A stretch of DNA of 64,000 nucleotides, taken from contig NZ_PGER01000001.1 of the NCBI RefSeq assembly GCF_002797935.1, positions 1,798,001-1,862,000 on the forward strand, written 5' to 3'. The notes beneath the pieces were generated by a model. That model did not search any database, had not been told where the DNA came from, and worked only from the letters and a program-made list of their open reading frames with translations. Both the position numbers and the translations under genes were made by a program. The first letter of the stretch is position 1. Every line of letters starts with the position of its first letter. Below are positions 8,709-18,394 of the stretch, piece after piece. The stretch comes from Flavobacterium sp. 1 (GTDB lineage Bacteria; Bacteroidota; Bacteroidia; Flavobacteriales; Flavobacteriaceae).

Positions 8709-9452
8709 ATGGAAGATAAAGCAATAATCTGTAAAAATCTCACTAAACAATTTGGCGATTTTAAAGCAGTTGACAGTATCAGTTTTGATGTTGACAAAGG
8801 AGAAATCTTTGGGTTTCTTGGAGCAAATGGAGCCGGAAAAACCACGGCAATGCGTATTCTTTGCGGACTTTCTTTTCCAACATCTGGCGAAGCTTCAGTT
8901 GCAGGTTTTAATGTGTATAAACAACAGGAACAGATTAAAAAAAATATTGGTTATATGAGTCAGAAGTTTTCCTTGTATGATAATCTAACGATATTAGAAA
9001 ATATTGAATTTTATGGTGGCGTATATGGCGTTTCCCGTCCAGAAATTAAAGAACGAAGCAAAGATCTTGTCGAAACTTTGGGACTCGAAAAAGAAGCTAA
9101 AAAACTCGTTGGCGCACTGCCTTTAGGATGGAAACAAAAGTTAGCTTTTTCCGTGGCAATATTTCATCGACCAAAAATTGTGTTTTTGGATGAACCAACA
9201 GGCGGTGTTGATCCAATTACAAGAAGACAATTTTGGGATATGATTTATGAAGCCGCAGCAACGGGAATTACTGTATTTGTTACAACACACTACATGGATG
9301 AAGCTGAATACTGTGATCGCATAACCGTTATGGTTGACGGACGTGTAGAAGCTTTAGACAGCCCCACAAATTTAAAAAAGCAGTTTAATACTCACTCAAT
9401 GGATGATGTTTTTTATCAACTAGCAAGAGGTGCTAAAAGATCAGGAGATTAA
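8709..9452 (+). CDS. ABC transporter ATP-binding protein (C-terminal half of YbhF equivalent)
   Basis: A 247-aa ATPase with Walker A 'GANGAGKTT' and Walker B 'IVFLDEPTGGVD'. The signature motif is degenerate: 'ALPLGWKQKLAF' replaces the usual LSGGQ. From memory the second half of YbhF-type proteins shows the same LPLGW variant, so I read it as a family trait rather than damage. The protein probably pairs with the preceding ATPase as an asymmetric heterodimer. It starts 11 bp after that gene and stops one base before the next start codon. Confidence 0.9.
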   Translation: MEDKAIICKNLTKQFGDFKAVDSISFDVDKGEIFGFLGANGAGKTTAMRILCGLSFPTSGEASVAGFNVYKQQEQIKKNIGYMSQKFSLYDNLTILENIEFYGGVYGVSRPEIKERSKDLVETLGLEKEAKKLVGALPLGWKQKLAFSVAIFHRPKIVFLDEPTGGVDPITRRQFWDMIYEAAATGITVFVTTHYMDEAEYCDRITVMVDGRVEALDSPTNLKKQFNTHSMDDVFYQLARGAKRSGD

Positions 9453-9453
9453 G

Positions 9454-10560
9454 ATGAAACAGTTATTAGCCTTTATTAAAAAAGAATTTTATCACGTATT
9501 CAGAGATCGCAGAACACTGCTGATACTTTTTGGCCTTCCAATTGTGGAGATTATTTTGTTCGGCTTTGCACTAAGCAGTGAGGTGAAAAATATTGGTGTT
9601 GGCATTCAAGACAATGCGCATGATGTAAATTCACAGCAAATAATCAACAAAATACAAACCAGTACTTATTTCAAAGTAAAAAGCCCTATTATTAATTATA
9701 AAGATATAGAAAGCCGTTTTAAAGAAGGCAGTATAAAGTGTGCAATAATAATCCCTTCCAATTTTAGTGCAGATTTATATCGTAACGGTGGAGCTCACAT
9801 ACAAGTTATAGCGGATGCTTCTGATCCCAACACGGCAACTATAGTAACTAATTATCTTAAAACCATTATAGCAATTTACCAGCAGGAACTTAACCCAAAT
9901 ACAAAGCTGTCTTATCAAATCATACCTCAATTGAGGCTGTTATATAATGAAGAACAAAACGGTTCGCTTAACTTTATTCCAGGTGTTATTGCACTAATCT
10001 TTATGATTGTCAGTACCGCATTAACATCCGTAGCAGTGGTAAGGGAAAAAGAACTGGGAACCATGGAAATTTTATTGGTCTCCCCTTTTAAACCTATTAT
10101 GGTTTTAATAGCAAAAGCAATACCTTATTTGGTTTTATCTTTGATTAACTTTATAATTATACTATTGCTCTCTGTCTTTCTGCTCAATATTACAATACAA
10201 GGAAACCTCCTGCTTATTTTTGGCGAAAGCATCTTATTTATAATTACCTGTCTTTCTTTGGGCTTATTAATTTCAAATATCACAAATTCTCAGCAGACTG
10301 CTATGCTTATATCGATGATGGGGATGATGCTCCCTACCCTATTATTAACAGGATTCATGTTTCCACTAGAAAATATGCCTTGGATATTTCAGGTTATCTC
10401 ACATGTTTTGCCTTCTAAATATTATTATGACATTATGAAAGCTGTTATGCTGAAAGGTCTTGGTTTTAATTATGTTTGGAAAGAAACACTTCTTCTCGCA
10501 GGAATGTCAATTGTACTATTGACAATTGCTTTAAAGAAATTTAAAATCAGATTATCATGA
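9454..10560 (+). CDS. ABC-2 type permease (YbhS-like)
   Basis: The start is placed at the ATG at 9454, one base after the preceding stop; a longer frame begins inside the ATPase gene and is less likely. The 368-aa protein has one N-terminal membrane segment ('LLILFGLPIVEIILFGFAL'), a large periplasmic domain (residues about 40-170) and five C-terminal segments with the ABC-2 signature 'EKELGTMEILLVSPF'. It forms the inner-membrane channel together with the next gene product. Its stop overlaps the next start (ATGA), indicating translational coupling. Confidence 0.9.
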   Translation: MKQLLAFIKKEFYHVFRDRRTLLILFGLPIVEIILFGFALSSEVKNIGVGIQDNAHDVNSQQIINKIQTSTYFKVKSPIINYKDIESRFKEGSIKCAIIIPSNFSADLYRNGGAHIQVIADASDPNTATIVTNYLKTIIAIYQQELNPNTKLSYQIIPQLRLLYNEEQNGSLNFIPGVIALIFMIVSTALTSVAVVREKELGTMEILLVSPFKPIMVLIAKAIPYLVLSLINFIIILLLSVFLLNITIQGNLLLIFGESILFIITCLSLGLLISNITNSQQTAMLISMMGMMLPTLLLTGFMFPLENMPWIFQVISHVLPSKYYYDIMKAVMLKGLGFNYVWKETLLLAGMSIVLLTIALKKFKIRLS

Positions 10561-11681
10561 AAGAACTTGGCTTTTTGCTACAGAAAGAATTTCGCCAGAT
10601 ACTCAGGGACAAAATTATCCTGGCTATAATGTTTGCGGTTCCAACCATTCAGTTAATCATTATGCCGTTAGCGGCAAATTTTGAAGTAAAAAACATCAAC
10701 GTTGCTTATGTTGATCACGATCATAGCACCTATTCTCAAAAACTAATCAATAAAATTGGTTCCTCAGGATATTTCCGAATTGTTGACTGTCCTCTTTCTT
10801 ATAAAGAAGGATTAAAATTGATTGAAGAAGGCAATGCCGATGTTGTCCTTGAAATCCCAGCTGGTTTTGAGCGCGGTTTAGTCAGAGAAGGCAGTCAGCA
10901 GGTTAATATTGCTGTAGATGCTATTAATGGAACAAAATCTTCAATAGGAAGTGGTTATTTAATGTCAGTAATTGCAGAATTTAACTCCAGCCTTGATGTC
11001 AATATTAAATCACCTAGAGGAATTATTTACACCCAAGCGGCATCTGCAAGCATTGAAAATTCAAACTGGTACAATCCTAAGGCAGAATATAAATACTACA
11101 TGGTTCCAGGAATTTTAGTTTTACTGCTCACTATGATCGGAGGTTTTATTACAGCCCTTAATATTGTAAAGGAAAAAGAAATCGGCACAATCGAACAAAT
11201 CAATGTTACGCCCATAAAAAAATGGCAGTTTATCTTGGGTAAACTTATTCCGTTTTGGATTGTTGGCATAATAGTTTTTACTGTAGGCCTTATTGTTATG
11301 TATGTCATATATGGAATCTTTCCACAGGGAAGTTTAGCCCTGTTATATTTATTTGCAGGTGTTTATTTAATTGCTCTTTTGGGTCTTGGCCTGCTGATTT
11401 CTACTTTTGCAGATACACAGCTGCAGGCGATGTTTATAGCATTCTTCTTTATGATGGTTTTTATGCTGATGAGCGGTTTATTTACAAGTACCGACAGCAT
11501 GCCTGACTGGGCAAAAACTATCTCTGATTTTACGCCGGTTGCACATTTTATTACTGTTGTTCGTCTTATCGTTTTAAAAGGAAGCGGTTTTAAAGAAGTA
11601 AGCGATGAATTACTGTATCTTATCGTTTTTGCTGCCGTCTTAAATAGCCTTGCAATCTACAACTATAAGAAAACTACATAA
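10557..11681 (+). CDS. ABC-2 type permease (YbhR-like)
   Basis: A 374-aa permease with the same layout as its neighbour: N-terminal membrane segment, periplasmic loop and five C-terminal segments, with 'EKEIGTIEQINVTPIKKWQF' as the ABC-2 motif. It overlaps the preceding gene by 4 bp (ATGA) and ends the efflux operon. The two permeases probably form a heterodimer, as proposed for YbhS/YbhR. E. coli relatives have been linked to export of cations and some antibiotics; the substrate here cannot be told from sequence. Confidence 0.9.
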   Translation: MKELGFLLQKEFRQILRDKIILAIMFAVPTIQLIIMPLAANFEVKNINVAYVDHDHSTYSQKLINKIGSSGYFRIVDCPLSYKEGLKLIEEGNADVVLEIPAGFERGLVREGSQQVNIAVDAINGTKSSIGSGYLMSVIAEFNSSLDVNIKSPRGIIYTQAASASIENSNWYNPKAEYKYYMVPGILVLLLTMIGGFITALNIVKEKEIGTIEQINVTPIKKWQFILGKLIPFWIVGIIVFTVGLIVMYVIYGIFPQGSLALLYLFAGVYLIALLGLGLLISTFADTQLQAMFIAFFFMMVFMLMSGLFTSTDSMPDWAKTISDFTPVAHFITVVRLIVLKGSGFKEVSDELLYLIVFAAVLNSLAIYNYKKTT

Positions 11682-12072
11682 AAAAGGGTTGTTTTGTGAA
11701 AAAAAGAATATTATTTAGAATCCCGCAACAAATTATTTTTTAGTTTTCTAACACAAATTCTCCTTTTCCGGAGACAGCCTAAACATGATTGCCATTGTAT
11801 CTTCAACGAGTCTTTATGGTAATCATTAGTCAGCCAAAAAGTTTATGAAGCAGTATGGATTTATTTCCTATATCCTGAACAAAAGCAAATTCAATATGTG
11901 CATTGCAAACTGCCCTTTTAATCCCCAGTTTTGTTTTTTTTTGTTAAAAATAGCCATCGAGGTTAGGTCTGCAAGACTTTAAGTTACTGAAATAGTAGTA
12001 TTTATCATAAAAAAAAGAAAACCTTTACTTTTTTTTATATCTTTAATAGACAAAAGTAAACGAAGAAATGCT
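11682..12072. other. 391-bp intergenic region with no gene seen
   Basis: No convincing open frame or RNA is visible between the efflux operon and the signalling operon. The last 60 bp are very AT-rich and include TATCTTTA, about 30 bp before the response-regulator ATG. That is a partial match to TAnnTTTG and is the likely promoter. No strong terminator hairpin was found after the permease. Confidence 0.5.
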
Positions 12073-13422
12073 ATGAGCCTAATAAAAATATTTCTAATTG
12101 AAGACGATGTTTTTTTTGGTGAAACCTTAAAATACCATTTAACGTTAAATCCAGATTTTGAAGTCCATCTTTACTCTTCTGGAAAAGAGTGTTTAAGCCA
12201 TTTATATCTCAAACCAGACATCCTTTGTTTAGACTTTGGTCTACCTGATATTACGGGAGATTTACTTTTTAAAAAGATAAAAGAAACCAATAATTCGATT
12301 CCTATAATCATCATCAGTGGACAGGAGGATATTGAAGTAGCTGTCGAATTCTTAAAATCGGGTGCCAAAGATTATATTGTAAAAAATAGCCACACCAAAG
12401 ACTTACTGTGGAACGCCATTATTAAAATAAGAGAAAATTTAAGTTTAGCTCTTGAAGTAGAAGAACTTAAGGAAAAATTAGAACAGAAGTTTAGTTTTGA
12501 AAAAACAATTATTGGCCAAAGTGATGCAATTAAGAGTGTTTTCAATAAAATAAACAAATCGATCAATACCAATATAAATGTTTCCATAACCGGAGAAACT
12601 GGAACTGGCAAAGAGGTCGTTGCCAAAGCTATCCATTATAATTCCGATTTAAAAGACAAACCCTTTATAGCGGTAAATATGGCCGCAATTCCAAAAGAGT
12701 TAATGGAAAGTGAGTTCTTTGGGCATGAAAAAGGAGCTTTTACGGGTGCTGATAATAAAAGCATCGGTAAATTTGAACAGGCAGACGGCGGAACTATTTT
12801 CTTAGATGAAATAGCCGAATTGGATTTAAATCTTCAAAGTAAATTACTTCGTGTTTTACAAGAAAGAGAAGTTGTACGTTTAGGCGGTTCGACAAAAATA
12901 AAATTCAACGCCAGGCTGATTATTGCTACTCACAAAGATTTAGCTCAAGAAGTTAAAAAAGGAAAATTTAGAGAAGATTTATATTATAGAATTATTGGAT
13001 TACCTATTGAGCTGCCTCCTTTAAGAGAAAGAGGAAATGACACTTTATTACTGACAAAACATTTCATTGATCTGTTTGTAAAAGAGAATAAAATGAAACC
13101 TATTATCTTATCAAAAGAAGCTAAAGATAAATTATTGAAATATCCTTTCCCAGGAAACATTCGAGAATTGAAGTCGGCTATAGATTTAGCATGCGTGATG
13201 TGTGAAGCAAATGAAATCGTGGCTGATGATTTTTCGTTTAACAGCATTCATGACACCAATTTTTTTCTTTCAGAAGAGAAAACACTAAAAGAATATAACA
13301 CTGAAATTATTTTACATTATCTCAATAAGAATAATAACGATGTATTAAAAACGGCCAAAAAACTTGACATTAGTAAGTCAACCATATACAATTTAATTCA
13401 GTCATTGGAAATTAAAAAATAA
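12073..13422 (+). CDS. Sigma-54-dependent response regulator (NtrC family)
   Basis: A 449-aa protein with three domains. The receiver (residues about 1-120) has 'FLIEDDVFF' and the phospho-acceptor Asp in 'ILCLDFGLPDITG'. The AAA+ domain (about 140-370) has Walker A 'GETGTGKE', the sigma-54 contact loop 'GAFTGA', Walker B 'GTIFLDEIAEL' and the R-finger region 'LPPLRERG'. A C-terminal Fis-type helix-turn-helix ('KTAKKLDISKSTIYNLIQ') completes it. It activates RpoN-dependent promoters after phosphorylation. The FIST gene follows 4 bp later and then the hybrid kinase, so the three probably form one signalling unit. Confidence 0.93.
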   Translation: MSLIKIFLIEDDVFFGETLKYHLTLNPDFEVHLYSSGKECLSHLYLKPDILCLDFGLPDITGDLLFKKIKETNNSIPIIIISGQEDIEVAVEFLKSGAKDYIVKNSHTKDLLWNAIIKIRENLSLALEVEELKEKLEQKFSFEKTIIGQSDAIKSVFNKINKSINTNINVSITGETGTGKEVVAKAIHYNSDLKDKPFIAVNMAAIPKELMESEFFGHEKGAFTGADNKSIGKFEQADGGTIFLDEIAELDLNLQSKLLRVLQEREVVRLGGSTKIKFNARLIIATHKDLAQEVKKGKFREDLYYRIIGLPIELPPLRERGNDTLLLTKHFIDLFVKENKMKPIILSKEAKDKLLKYPFPGNIRELKSAIDLACVMCEANEIVADDFSFNSIHDTNFFLSEEKTLKEYNTEIILHYLNKNNNDVLKTAKKLDISKSTIYNLIQSLEIKK

Positions 13423-13426
13423 AATC

Positions 13427-14569
13427 ATGAAAGTAACAACAGCTTTATACAAAGAGAATTCTTTTATTGAAAGAGAGAATGAAGAGGTCTTAAATTTTGA
13501 TCAAGCGCAATTAGTGCTTGGATTTGGATCACGAGATTTAATATCAAGTCCGATCTCATTTGAATTTATAAAAAATGAATTTCCAAATTCAGAAATACTT
13601 TTATGTTCGTCCTCTGGAGAAATTTATGGCCAGCAGGTTATTGATAATACGATTTCGATAATAGCTATGTCCTTTTCAAAAACTACATTAAAAACATCAG
13701 AAGTTGATATTGATGATTACTCCTCCAGTTTTGAAGCAGGAATCTCATTAATTAATACATTCCCACAGGACGATTTAAAATTAGTATTTGTCCTTTCTGA
13801 TGGTGGAAAAGTAAATGGCAGCGAACTGGTAAAAGGGATGAACCACGTCAAAAAAGAGTCCGTATTAATTACTGGAGGGTTGGCTGGCGATGGAGCCAAA
13901 TTTGAAAAAACTTATGTAGGGTTAAATAAAATTCCCGAAACAGGGAAGATTATTGCAGTAGGTTTTTATGGCGATAAATTAGAAGTGTCTCATGGCTCCA
14001 TTGGCGGTTGGGAAAGTTTTGGATTAGAAAGAACCGTTACCAAAGCTACCGGAAATGTATTATTTGAAATCGATGGCAAAAATGCACTTGATTTATACAA
14101 AACATACTTGGGTAAATATGCGGATGAACTCCCAGGGTCAGCGTTATTATTTCCTTTATCCATAAAATTAGACGAAAGCGAAGATCCAATAGTACGAACA
14201 ATTTTATCAATAGACGAAAAAAATCAATCCATGACTTTTGCAGGTGATATTCCAACAGGAAGCAAAGTGCGCTTTATGAAAGCTAATTTTGATCGATTGA
14301 TCGATGCAGCAAGCGATGCCGCTACTACCTGTTTAAAAATGAATAATACCAATCCAAAATTAGCCATCTTAATTAGCTGCGTGGGAAGAAAACTCATTCT
14401 AGGCAATAGAACTGAAGAAGAAATAGAAGCCGTTTCAGAAATATTTGGTGAACAAACAAAACTCACTGGTTTCTACTCTTATGGCGAAATTTCTCCTCTA
14501 AAACCCATGGCAAATTGCGAATTGCACAATCAAACGATGACTATTACTTGTTTAAACGAAAGAGATTAA
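13427..14569 (+). CDS. FIST domain-containing sensor protein
   Basis: A 380-aa protein with FIST_N and FIST_C arrangement and no signal peptide or membrane segment. Visible marks are 'LICSSSGEI'-like 'ILLCSSSGEIYGQQV' near residue 58, 'ITGGLAGDGAKF' near residue 147, and the C-terminal 'FYSYGEISPLKPMANCELHN' typical of FIST_C. FIST proteins are proposed to bind small ligands such as amino acids and to feed signal-transduction proteins. Here it sits between an NtrC-type activator and a PAS hybrid kinase, with 2 bp to the kinase start. Ligand and direct partner are inferred only. Confidence 0.88.
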   Translation: MKVTTALYKENSFIERENEEVLNFDQAQLVLGFGSRDLISSPISFEFIKNEFPNSEILLCSSSGEIYGQQVIDNTISIIAMSFSKTTLKTSEVDIDDYSSSFEAGISLINTFPQDDLKLVFVLSDGGKVNGSELVKGMNHVKKESVLITGGLAGDGAKFEKTYVGLNKIPETGKIIAVGFYGDKLEVSHGSIGGWESFGLERTVTKATGNVLFEIDGKNALDLYKTYLGKYADELPGSALLFPLSIKLDESEDPIVRTILSIDEKNQSMTFAGDIPTGSKVRFMKANFDRLIDAASDAATTCLKMNNTNPKLAILISCVGRKLILGNRTEEEIEAVSEIFGEQTKLTGFYSYGEISPLKPMANCELHNQTMTITCLNERD

Positions 14570-14571
14570 AT

Positions 14572-17500
14572 ATGGATTATCATAAACATTTGCAAAAACA
14601 AATTAAAAGACATCTACCGCTTGAATTGGCTGATGATCCTTCCATACAATCATTTATCCAGTCTATAAACGATTCCTACTTAGCTTTTGAAAGAGATAAA
14701 GAATTGATGGATCATTCTTTTCAGGAAAGTGAGAAAGAATATAATGAAATTAATCTAAATTTAAAAAAGGAATATGCTTTAAAACAAGAATCCATTTCTA
14801 ATTTATATGATAGTCTGGAAACTTTAGATGAAAATTATGCAGGCATAAACCCAGATGATGATGTTGATGATTTACTCTTTATTTCTAAGTATTTGAATAA
14901 GCAGATTGAAACTAAAAAAGCCATCGAAGATAGTCTGTCCAGAACAGTAGAATTACTAAAAACATTATTTGAGAATCTTCAATCCGGTATTTTGGTAGAG
15001 GATGAAAATCAAAACATCTTATTTTCAAATCAACTTTTTTGGGATCAAAAGAAAAAATCGGTGACTCCCGAAGAAACAGAGGGAATCAATTTTTCGGTAC
15101 TATTTGAAGAAAATAAATTCTTATACAAAAACCCTGAAGCCTTTGTTTTAAGAGTTAAAGAACTTTTGAAAAATAAAAAAATCGTTACTAGAGAGTTAAT
15201 AGAAACTATTGACAATCAATACTTAGAGCGCGATTTTATTCCAATTTTTATAGACAAAGCACACAAAGGCCAATTATGGAAATATACAGATGTTACTGAT
15301 CAAATACTAAATCAGAAACTTCTTGAACAAAGCGAAGAACGAAGCAGACGAATTATGAATGCTTCTCTAAATGCTATAATCACAATAGATAACATAGGTA
15401 AAATTACATTTTGGAACCAACAGGCAGAGACTATTTTTGGATGGAAAAAAGAAGAAATATTGGGCAAAATATTTACAAATTACATTGTCCCACCCTATAA
15501 TAAAGAAAATTATGATAATGGTATCAAGCAATATCTGGCCAATGGCGAAGATACTTTTTTAAACAAACAGATAGAACTGGATGCGATTAATAAAGAAGGA
15601 ATTATATTCCCCACTGAAGTCTCTATTATTCCAATTACTCAAAATGGAGAAACTTTTTTTTGTTCCTTTATTCAAGATATTTCCAAAAGAAAAAAAGCTG
15701 AATCCAACTTAAAATTTCAAGAAGAAAAGTATCGAAACATTATTGCAAATATGAATTTAGGTTTAATAGAAGTAGATAACAATGAGATTATACAATTTGT
15801 CAATCAGAGTTTTGCAACCATGTCTGGGTATGAAGTGAGTGAACTTTTGGGTAAAAACCCAACAGACGTTTTTATTTTTGGAGAAAATAAAGAAAAAATA
15901 TCCTCGAAAATTACTTTACGCGAACAAGGCATATCTGATTTATATCAAGTTCCCATTAAAAACAAAAGAGGAGAACTAAAATGGTGGACAATAAGCGGCG
16001 GACCCAATTATGATGACAATGGAAACCTTATTGGTTCAGTGGGAATCCACTTGGATGTAACGGAACAAAAGCAATTAGAAATTGATCTTGAAGCCGAAAA
16101 AATAAAAGCTCAGGAAGCATCCAAAGCCAAAGAAACGTTTCTAGCTAATATGAGTCATGAAATACGTACGCCTCTTAATGCTATTATTGGTTTTTTACGG
16201 GAATTAGAAAAGCAGGAACTTACAGACCTTCAGAAAAAGTATATCGAAAACAGCTCTATTGCATCCAAACATTTGCTTTCTATAATCAATAACATATTAG
16301 ATATTTCTAAAATTGAAGCTGGCGAAATGGTACTTGAAAAAGAAGATTTCATTTTAAAAAATTCCATTAAAAATGTAATCCAGATTCTCAAACCAAAAGC
16401 TCTAGAGAAAGGGCTAAAACTCAATTTTAAATTATCTGATCAAGTAAATAAGGTATTGAAGGGAGATACCTTACGATTGGAACAAATACTTTACAACCTG
16501 ATCGGGAATGCTTTAAAATTTACTTCAAAAGGCAAAATATCTGTTGGATGCGACGTCATTAAAGATAATAACACCTTTCAGGAATTATGCCTATCCATCT
16601 CCGACACAGGAATAGGGATGGACGATAGTTTTATCAAAAATATTTTTAGGAAATTTTCGCAAGAAGATAAAACCATTACTAGAAAATTTGGAGGAACGGG
16701 TTTAGGTATGGCCATAACCTATGAACTTATCCAATTGATGGATGCCAAAATAGCTATTGAAAGCAAAAAAAATGAAGGAACTACTATTCGCATTTATATC
16801 AACTTTATAAAAGGAAATCCTGAAAACATCTCTAATTTAAAACAGCAGGAAAAAAAGATAGACCTTAACGGGCTTTCCATTTTATTAGTTGAAGACAATG
16901 AAATGAATCGAATGGTAGCACAAAATACGCTTCAATATTATGATTGCACCGTCACAGAGGCTGAGAATGGAATGGAAGCAATTAATATATTAAAAAATCA
17001 AAATTTTGATATTATATTGATGGATCTTCAAATGCCTGAAATGGATGGTTATGAAACTACCAAAATCATTAGAAGCGATTTTAAACTAACGACTCCTATT
17101 ATTGCACTTACTGCAAATGCTTTTAAAGCAGAAATTGAAAAATGCAAAAATGCAGGAATGAATGATTATGTTACAAAACCTTTTGATGAAACTATTCTTT
17201 TAAATACCATTGCAAAATATACTGTACATAAACAAATTGTAACTCTTAATGAAAATGAATCTTTGAGTAATGAAAAACTGTACAATCTTAACTCTTTAAA
17301 TAATTTAAGCAGAGGGAATTCGGAATTTGTAATGAAAATGGTTCGTCTATTTATAAAACAAACAGTAAGCGAAATCGAAAATATCACAAACGCATTGGCA
17401 GTTGATGATTTTCCCGAAGTGAGCAGATTAATTCATAAAATAAAACCAAGCGTAGAAAGTTTAGGTATTACATCCATCCTGGATGAGATCAAATTACTTG

Positions 17501-17616
17501 AAAAAATAGCTAAAGAAACTACTGATAAAGAACAAATTATCTCCCTTTTTTCAATTATAAAACCTGCATTACTGCAAGTTATTACCCTCCTTCGGGAAAA
17601 TGAACTAGACAAATAA
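14572..17616 (+). CDS. Hybrid sensor histidine kinase (PAS x3, HisKA, HATPase, REC, Hpt)
   Basis: The start at the ATG at 14572, two bases after the FIST stop, gives 1014 aa with no membrane segment. Order: coiled coil (about 1-135), three PAS domains (about 140-260, 265-385 and 390-515), HisKA with 'MSHEIRTPLNAIIGF', HATPase with N box 'NLIGNALKFTSKG', 'SDTGIGM' and 'GGTGLGMAI', a receiver with 'DIILMDLQMPEMDGYE', and an Hpt domain with 'RLIHKIKPSVESLG'. This is a complete cytoplasmic phosphorelay (His-Asp-His). Its Hpt could pass phosphate to the NtrC-type regulator or to the lone receiver downstream. The signal may come from FIST. Confidence 0.93.
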   Translation: MDYHKHLQKQIKRHLPLELADDPSIQSFIQSINDSYLAFERDKELMDHSFQESEKEYNEINLNLKKEYALKQESISNLYDSLETLDENYAGINPDDDVDDLLFISKYLNKQIETKKAIEDSLSRTVELLKTLFENLQSGILVEDENQNILFSNQLFWDQKKKSVTPEETEGINFSVLFEENKFLYKNPEAFVLRVKELLKNKKIVTRELIETIDNQYLERDFIPIFIDKAHKGQLWKYTDVTDQILNQKLLEQSEERSRRIMNASLNAIITIDNIGKITFWNQQAETIFGWKKEEILGKIFTNYIVPPYNKENYDNGIKQYLANGEDTFLNKQIELDAINKEGIIFPTEVSIIPITQNGETFFCSFIQDISKRKKAESNLKFQEEKYRNIIANMNLGLIEVDNNEIIQFVNQSFATMSGYEVSELLGKNPTDVFIFGENKEKISSKITLREQGISDLYQVPIKNKRGELKWWTISGGPNYDDNGNLIGSVGIHLDVTEQKQLEIDLEAEKIKAQEASKAKETFLANMSHEIRTPLNAIIGFLRELEKQELTDLQKKYIENSSIASKHLLSIINNILDISKIEAGEMVLEKEDFILKNSIKNVIQILKPKALEKGLKLNFKLSDQVNKVLKGDTLRLEQILYNLIGNALKFTSKGKISVGCDVIKDNNTFQELCLSISDTGIGMDDSFIKNIFRKFSQEDKTITRKFGGTGLGMAITYELIQLMDAKIAIESKKNEGTTIRIYINFIKGNPENISNLKQQEKKIDLNGLSILLVEDNEMNRMVAQNTLQYYDCTVTEAENGMEAINILKNQNFDIILMDLQMPEMDGYETTKIIRSDFKLTTPIIALTANAFKAEIEKCKNAGMNDYVTKPFDETILLNTIAKYTVHKQIVTLNENESLSNEKLYNLNSLNNLSRGNSEFVMKMVRLFIKQTVSEIENITNALAVDDFPEVSRLIHKIKPSVESLGITSILDEIKLLEKIAKETTDKEQIISLFSIIKPALLQVITLLRENELDK

Positions 17617-17675
17617 CCTTTATTTTTTCATCATTATTGGAATTATTTTCCAAAATTTGGAAAAAAGAGCATAAC

Positions 17676-17720
17676 CCAAAAACCCTAACACCCTTGTTTT
17701 AATGGCGTTAGGGTTTTTGG
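17676..17720 (+). terminator. Hairpin after the hybrid kinase gene
   Basis: Arms CCAAAAACCCTAAC (17676-17689) and GTTAGGGTTTTTGG (17707-17720) are exact reverse complements, a 14-bp stem with a 17-nt loop. It lies 60 bp after the kinase stop and 40 bp before the lone receiver gene. The T-run is inside the stem arm rather than after it. It would end or attenuate the signalling operon. Confidence 0.65.
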
Positions 17721-17760
17721 CTTGATATTGGCATAGCTGTTATCAAAACAGCACTATACC

Positions 17761-18195
17761 ATGGAAAATTCAGGTCAATTCAAATTCTTTATCGTAGACG
17801 ACGATATATTTTGTGCCAATATGTACGAGCAATACTTATTAAACTTAAACTATACTGATATTACTTGTTATAATAATGGAAATGATTGCTTAAACAATCT
17901 TGATCAAAAACCAGATATTATTTTCTTAGATCATAATATGGAGGACATTACTGGTTTTGAAGTATTAAAAAAAATAAAAAGGCAAAATCCTAATATCTAT
18001 GTTGTCATGATTTCGGGTCAGGAAAACATCGCAACAGTCATTGATGCTTTAAAATATGGTGCTTTTGATTATATCATAAAGGATAGTATTGTTAGTGAAA
18101 GAATGAATTTGATTATCACTAAAATCATTAAAGTAAAAGAAGATCTTAAAAAATCTAATCCTATTATCATAAGGCGATTTTTGTTCTTTTTCTAG
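17761..18195 (+). CDS. Single-domain response regulator (receiver only)
   Basis: A 144-aa receiver with acidic pocket 'FIVDDDIF', phospho-acceptor Asp in 'IIFLDHNMEDITG', 'VMISGQENI' and the conserved Lys in 'YIIKDS'. It resembles the receiver of the NtrC-type protein encoded at 12073, including 'KPDI..LD..' and 'ISGQE.I'. No output domain follows. The C terminus ends in an odd 'IIIRRFLFFF'. It could be a phosphorelay shuttle for the Hpt of the upstream kinase, or the truncated remnant of an NtrC-type gene. Confidence 0.88.
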   Translation: MENSGQFKFFIVDDDIFCANMYEQYLLNLNYTDITCYNNGNDCLNNLDQKPDIIFLDHNMEDITGFEVLKKIKRQNPNIYVVMISGQENIATVIDALKYGAFDYIIKDSIVSERMNLIITKIIKVKEDLKKSNPIIIRRFLFFF

Positions 18196-18394
18196 AATTA
18201 TTTTCAAATATCATATCTGTTTATGGAATATATAACTCAAGTTTTTTGAATATGTGCTTTCTTTTGTTTTCTGCTTTTTTCATTTCTTATTAAACAGTTT
18301 TGGACTTTACAGGGTTATTACAGGTCTTATTATTAATCAAATCATTATGATTTTGTTTTGGCAAAATCAATTGAAAAAAAAATCAATTTCAATC

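Noticed and set aside
8709..9452. Missing LSGGQ signature in the second ABC ATPase as a sign of inactivation.
   Set aside because: The LPLGW variant is, from memory, normal for the second half of YbhF-type ATPases, and Walker A and B are intact.
18254..18394. A longer N terminus for the first glycosyltransferase.
   Set aside because: The 47 extra residues are hydrophobic without family similarity, and the first beta-strand of the GT-B fold begins at the Met encoded at 18395.
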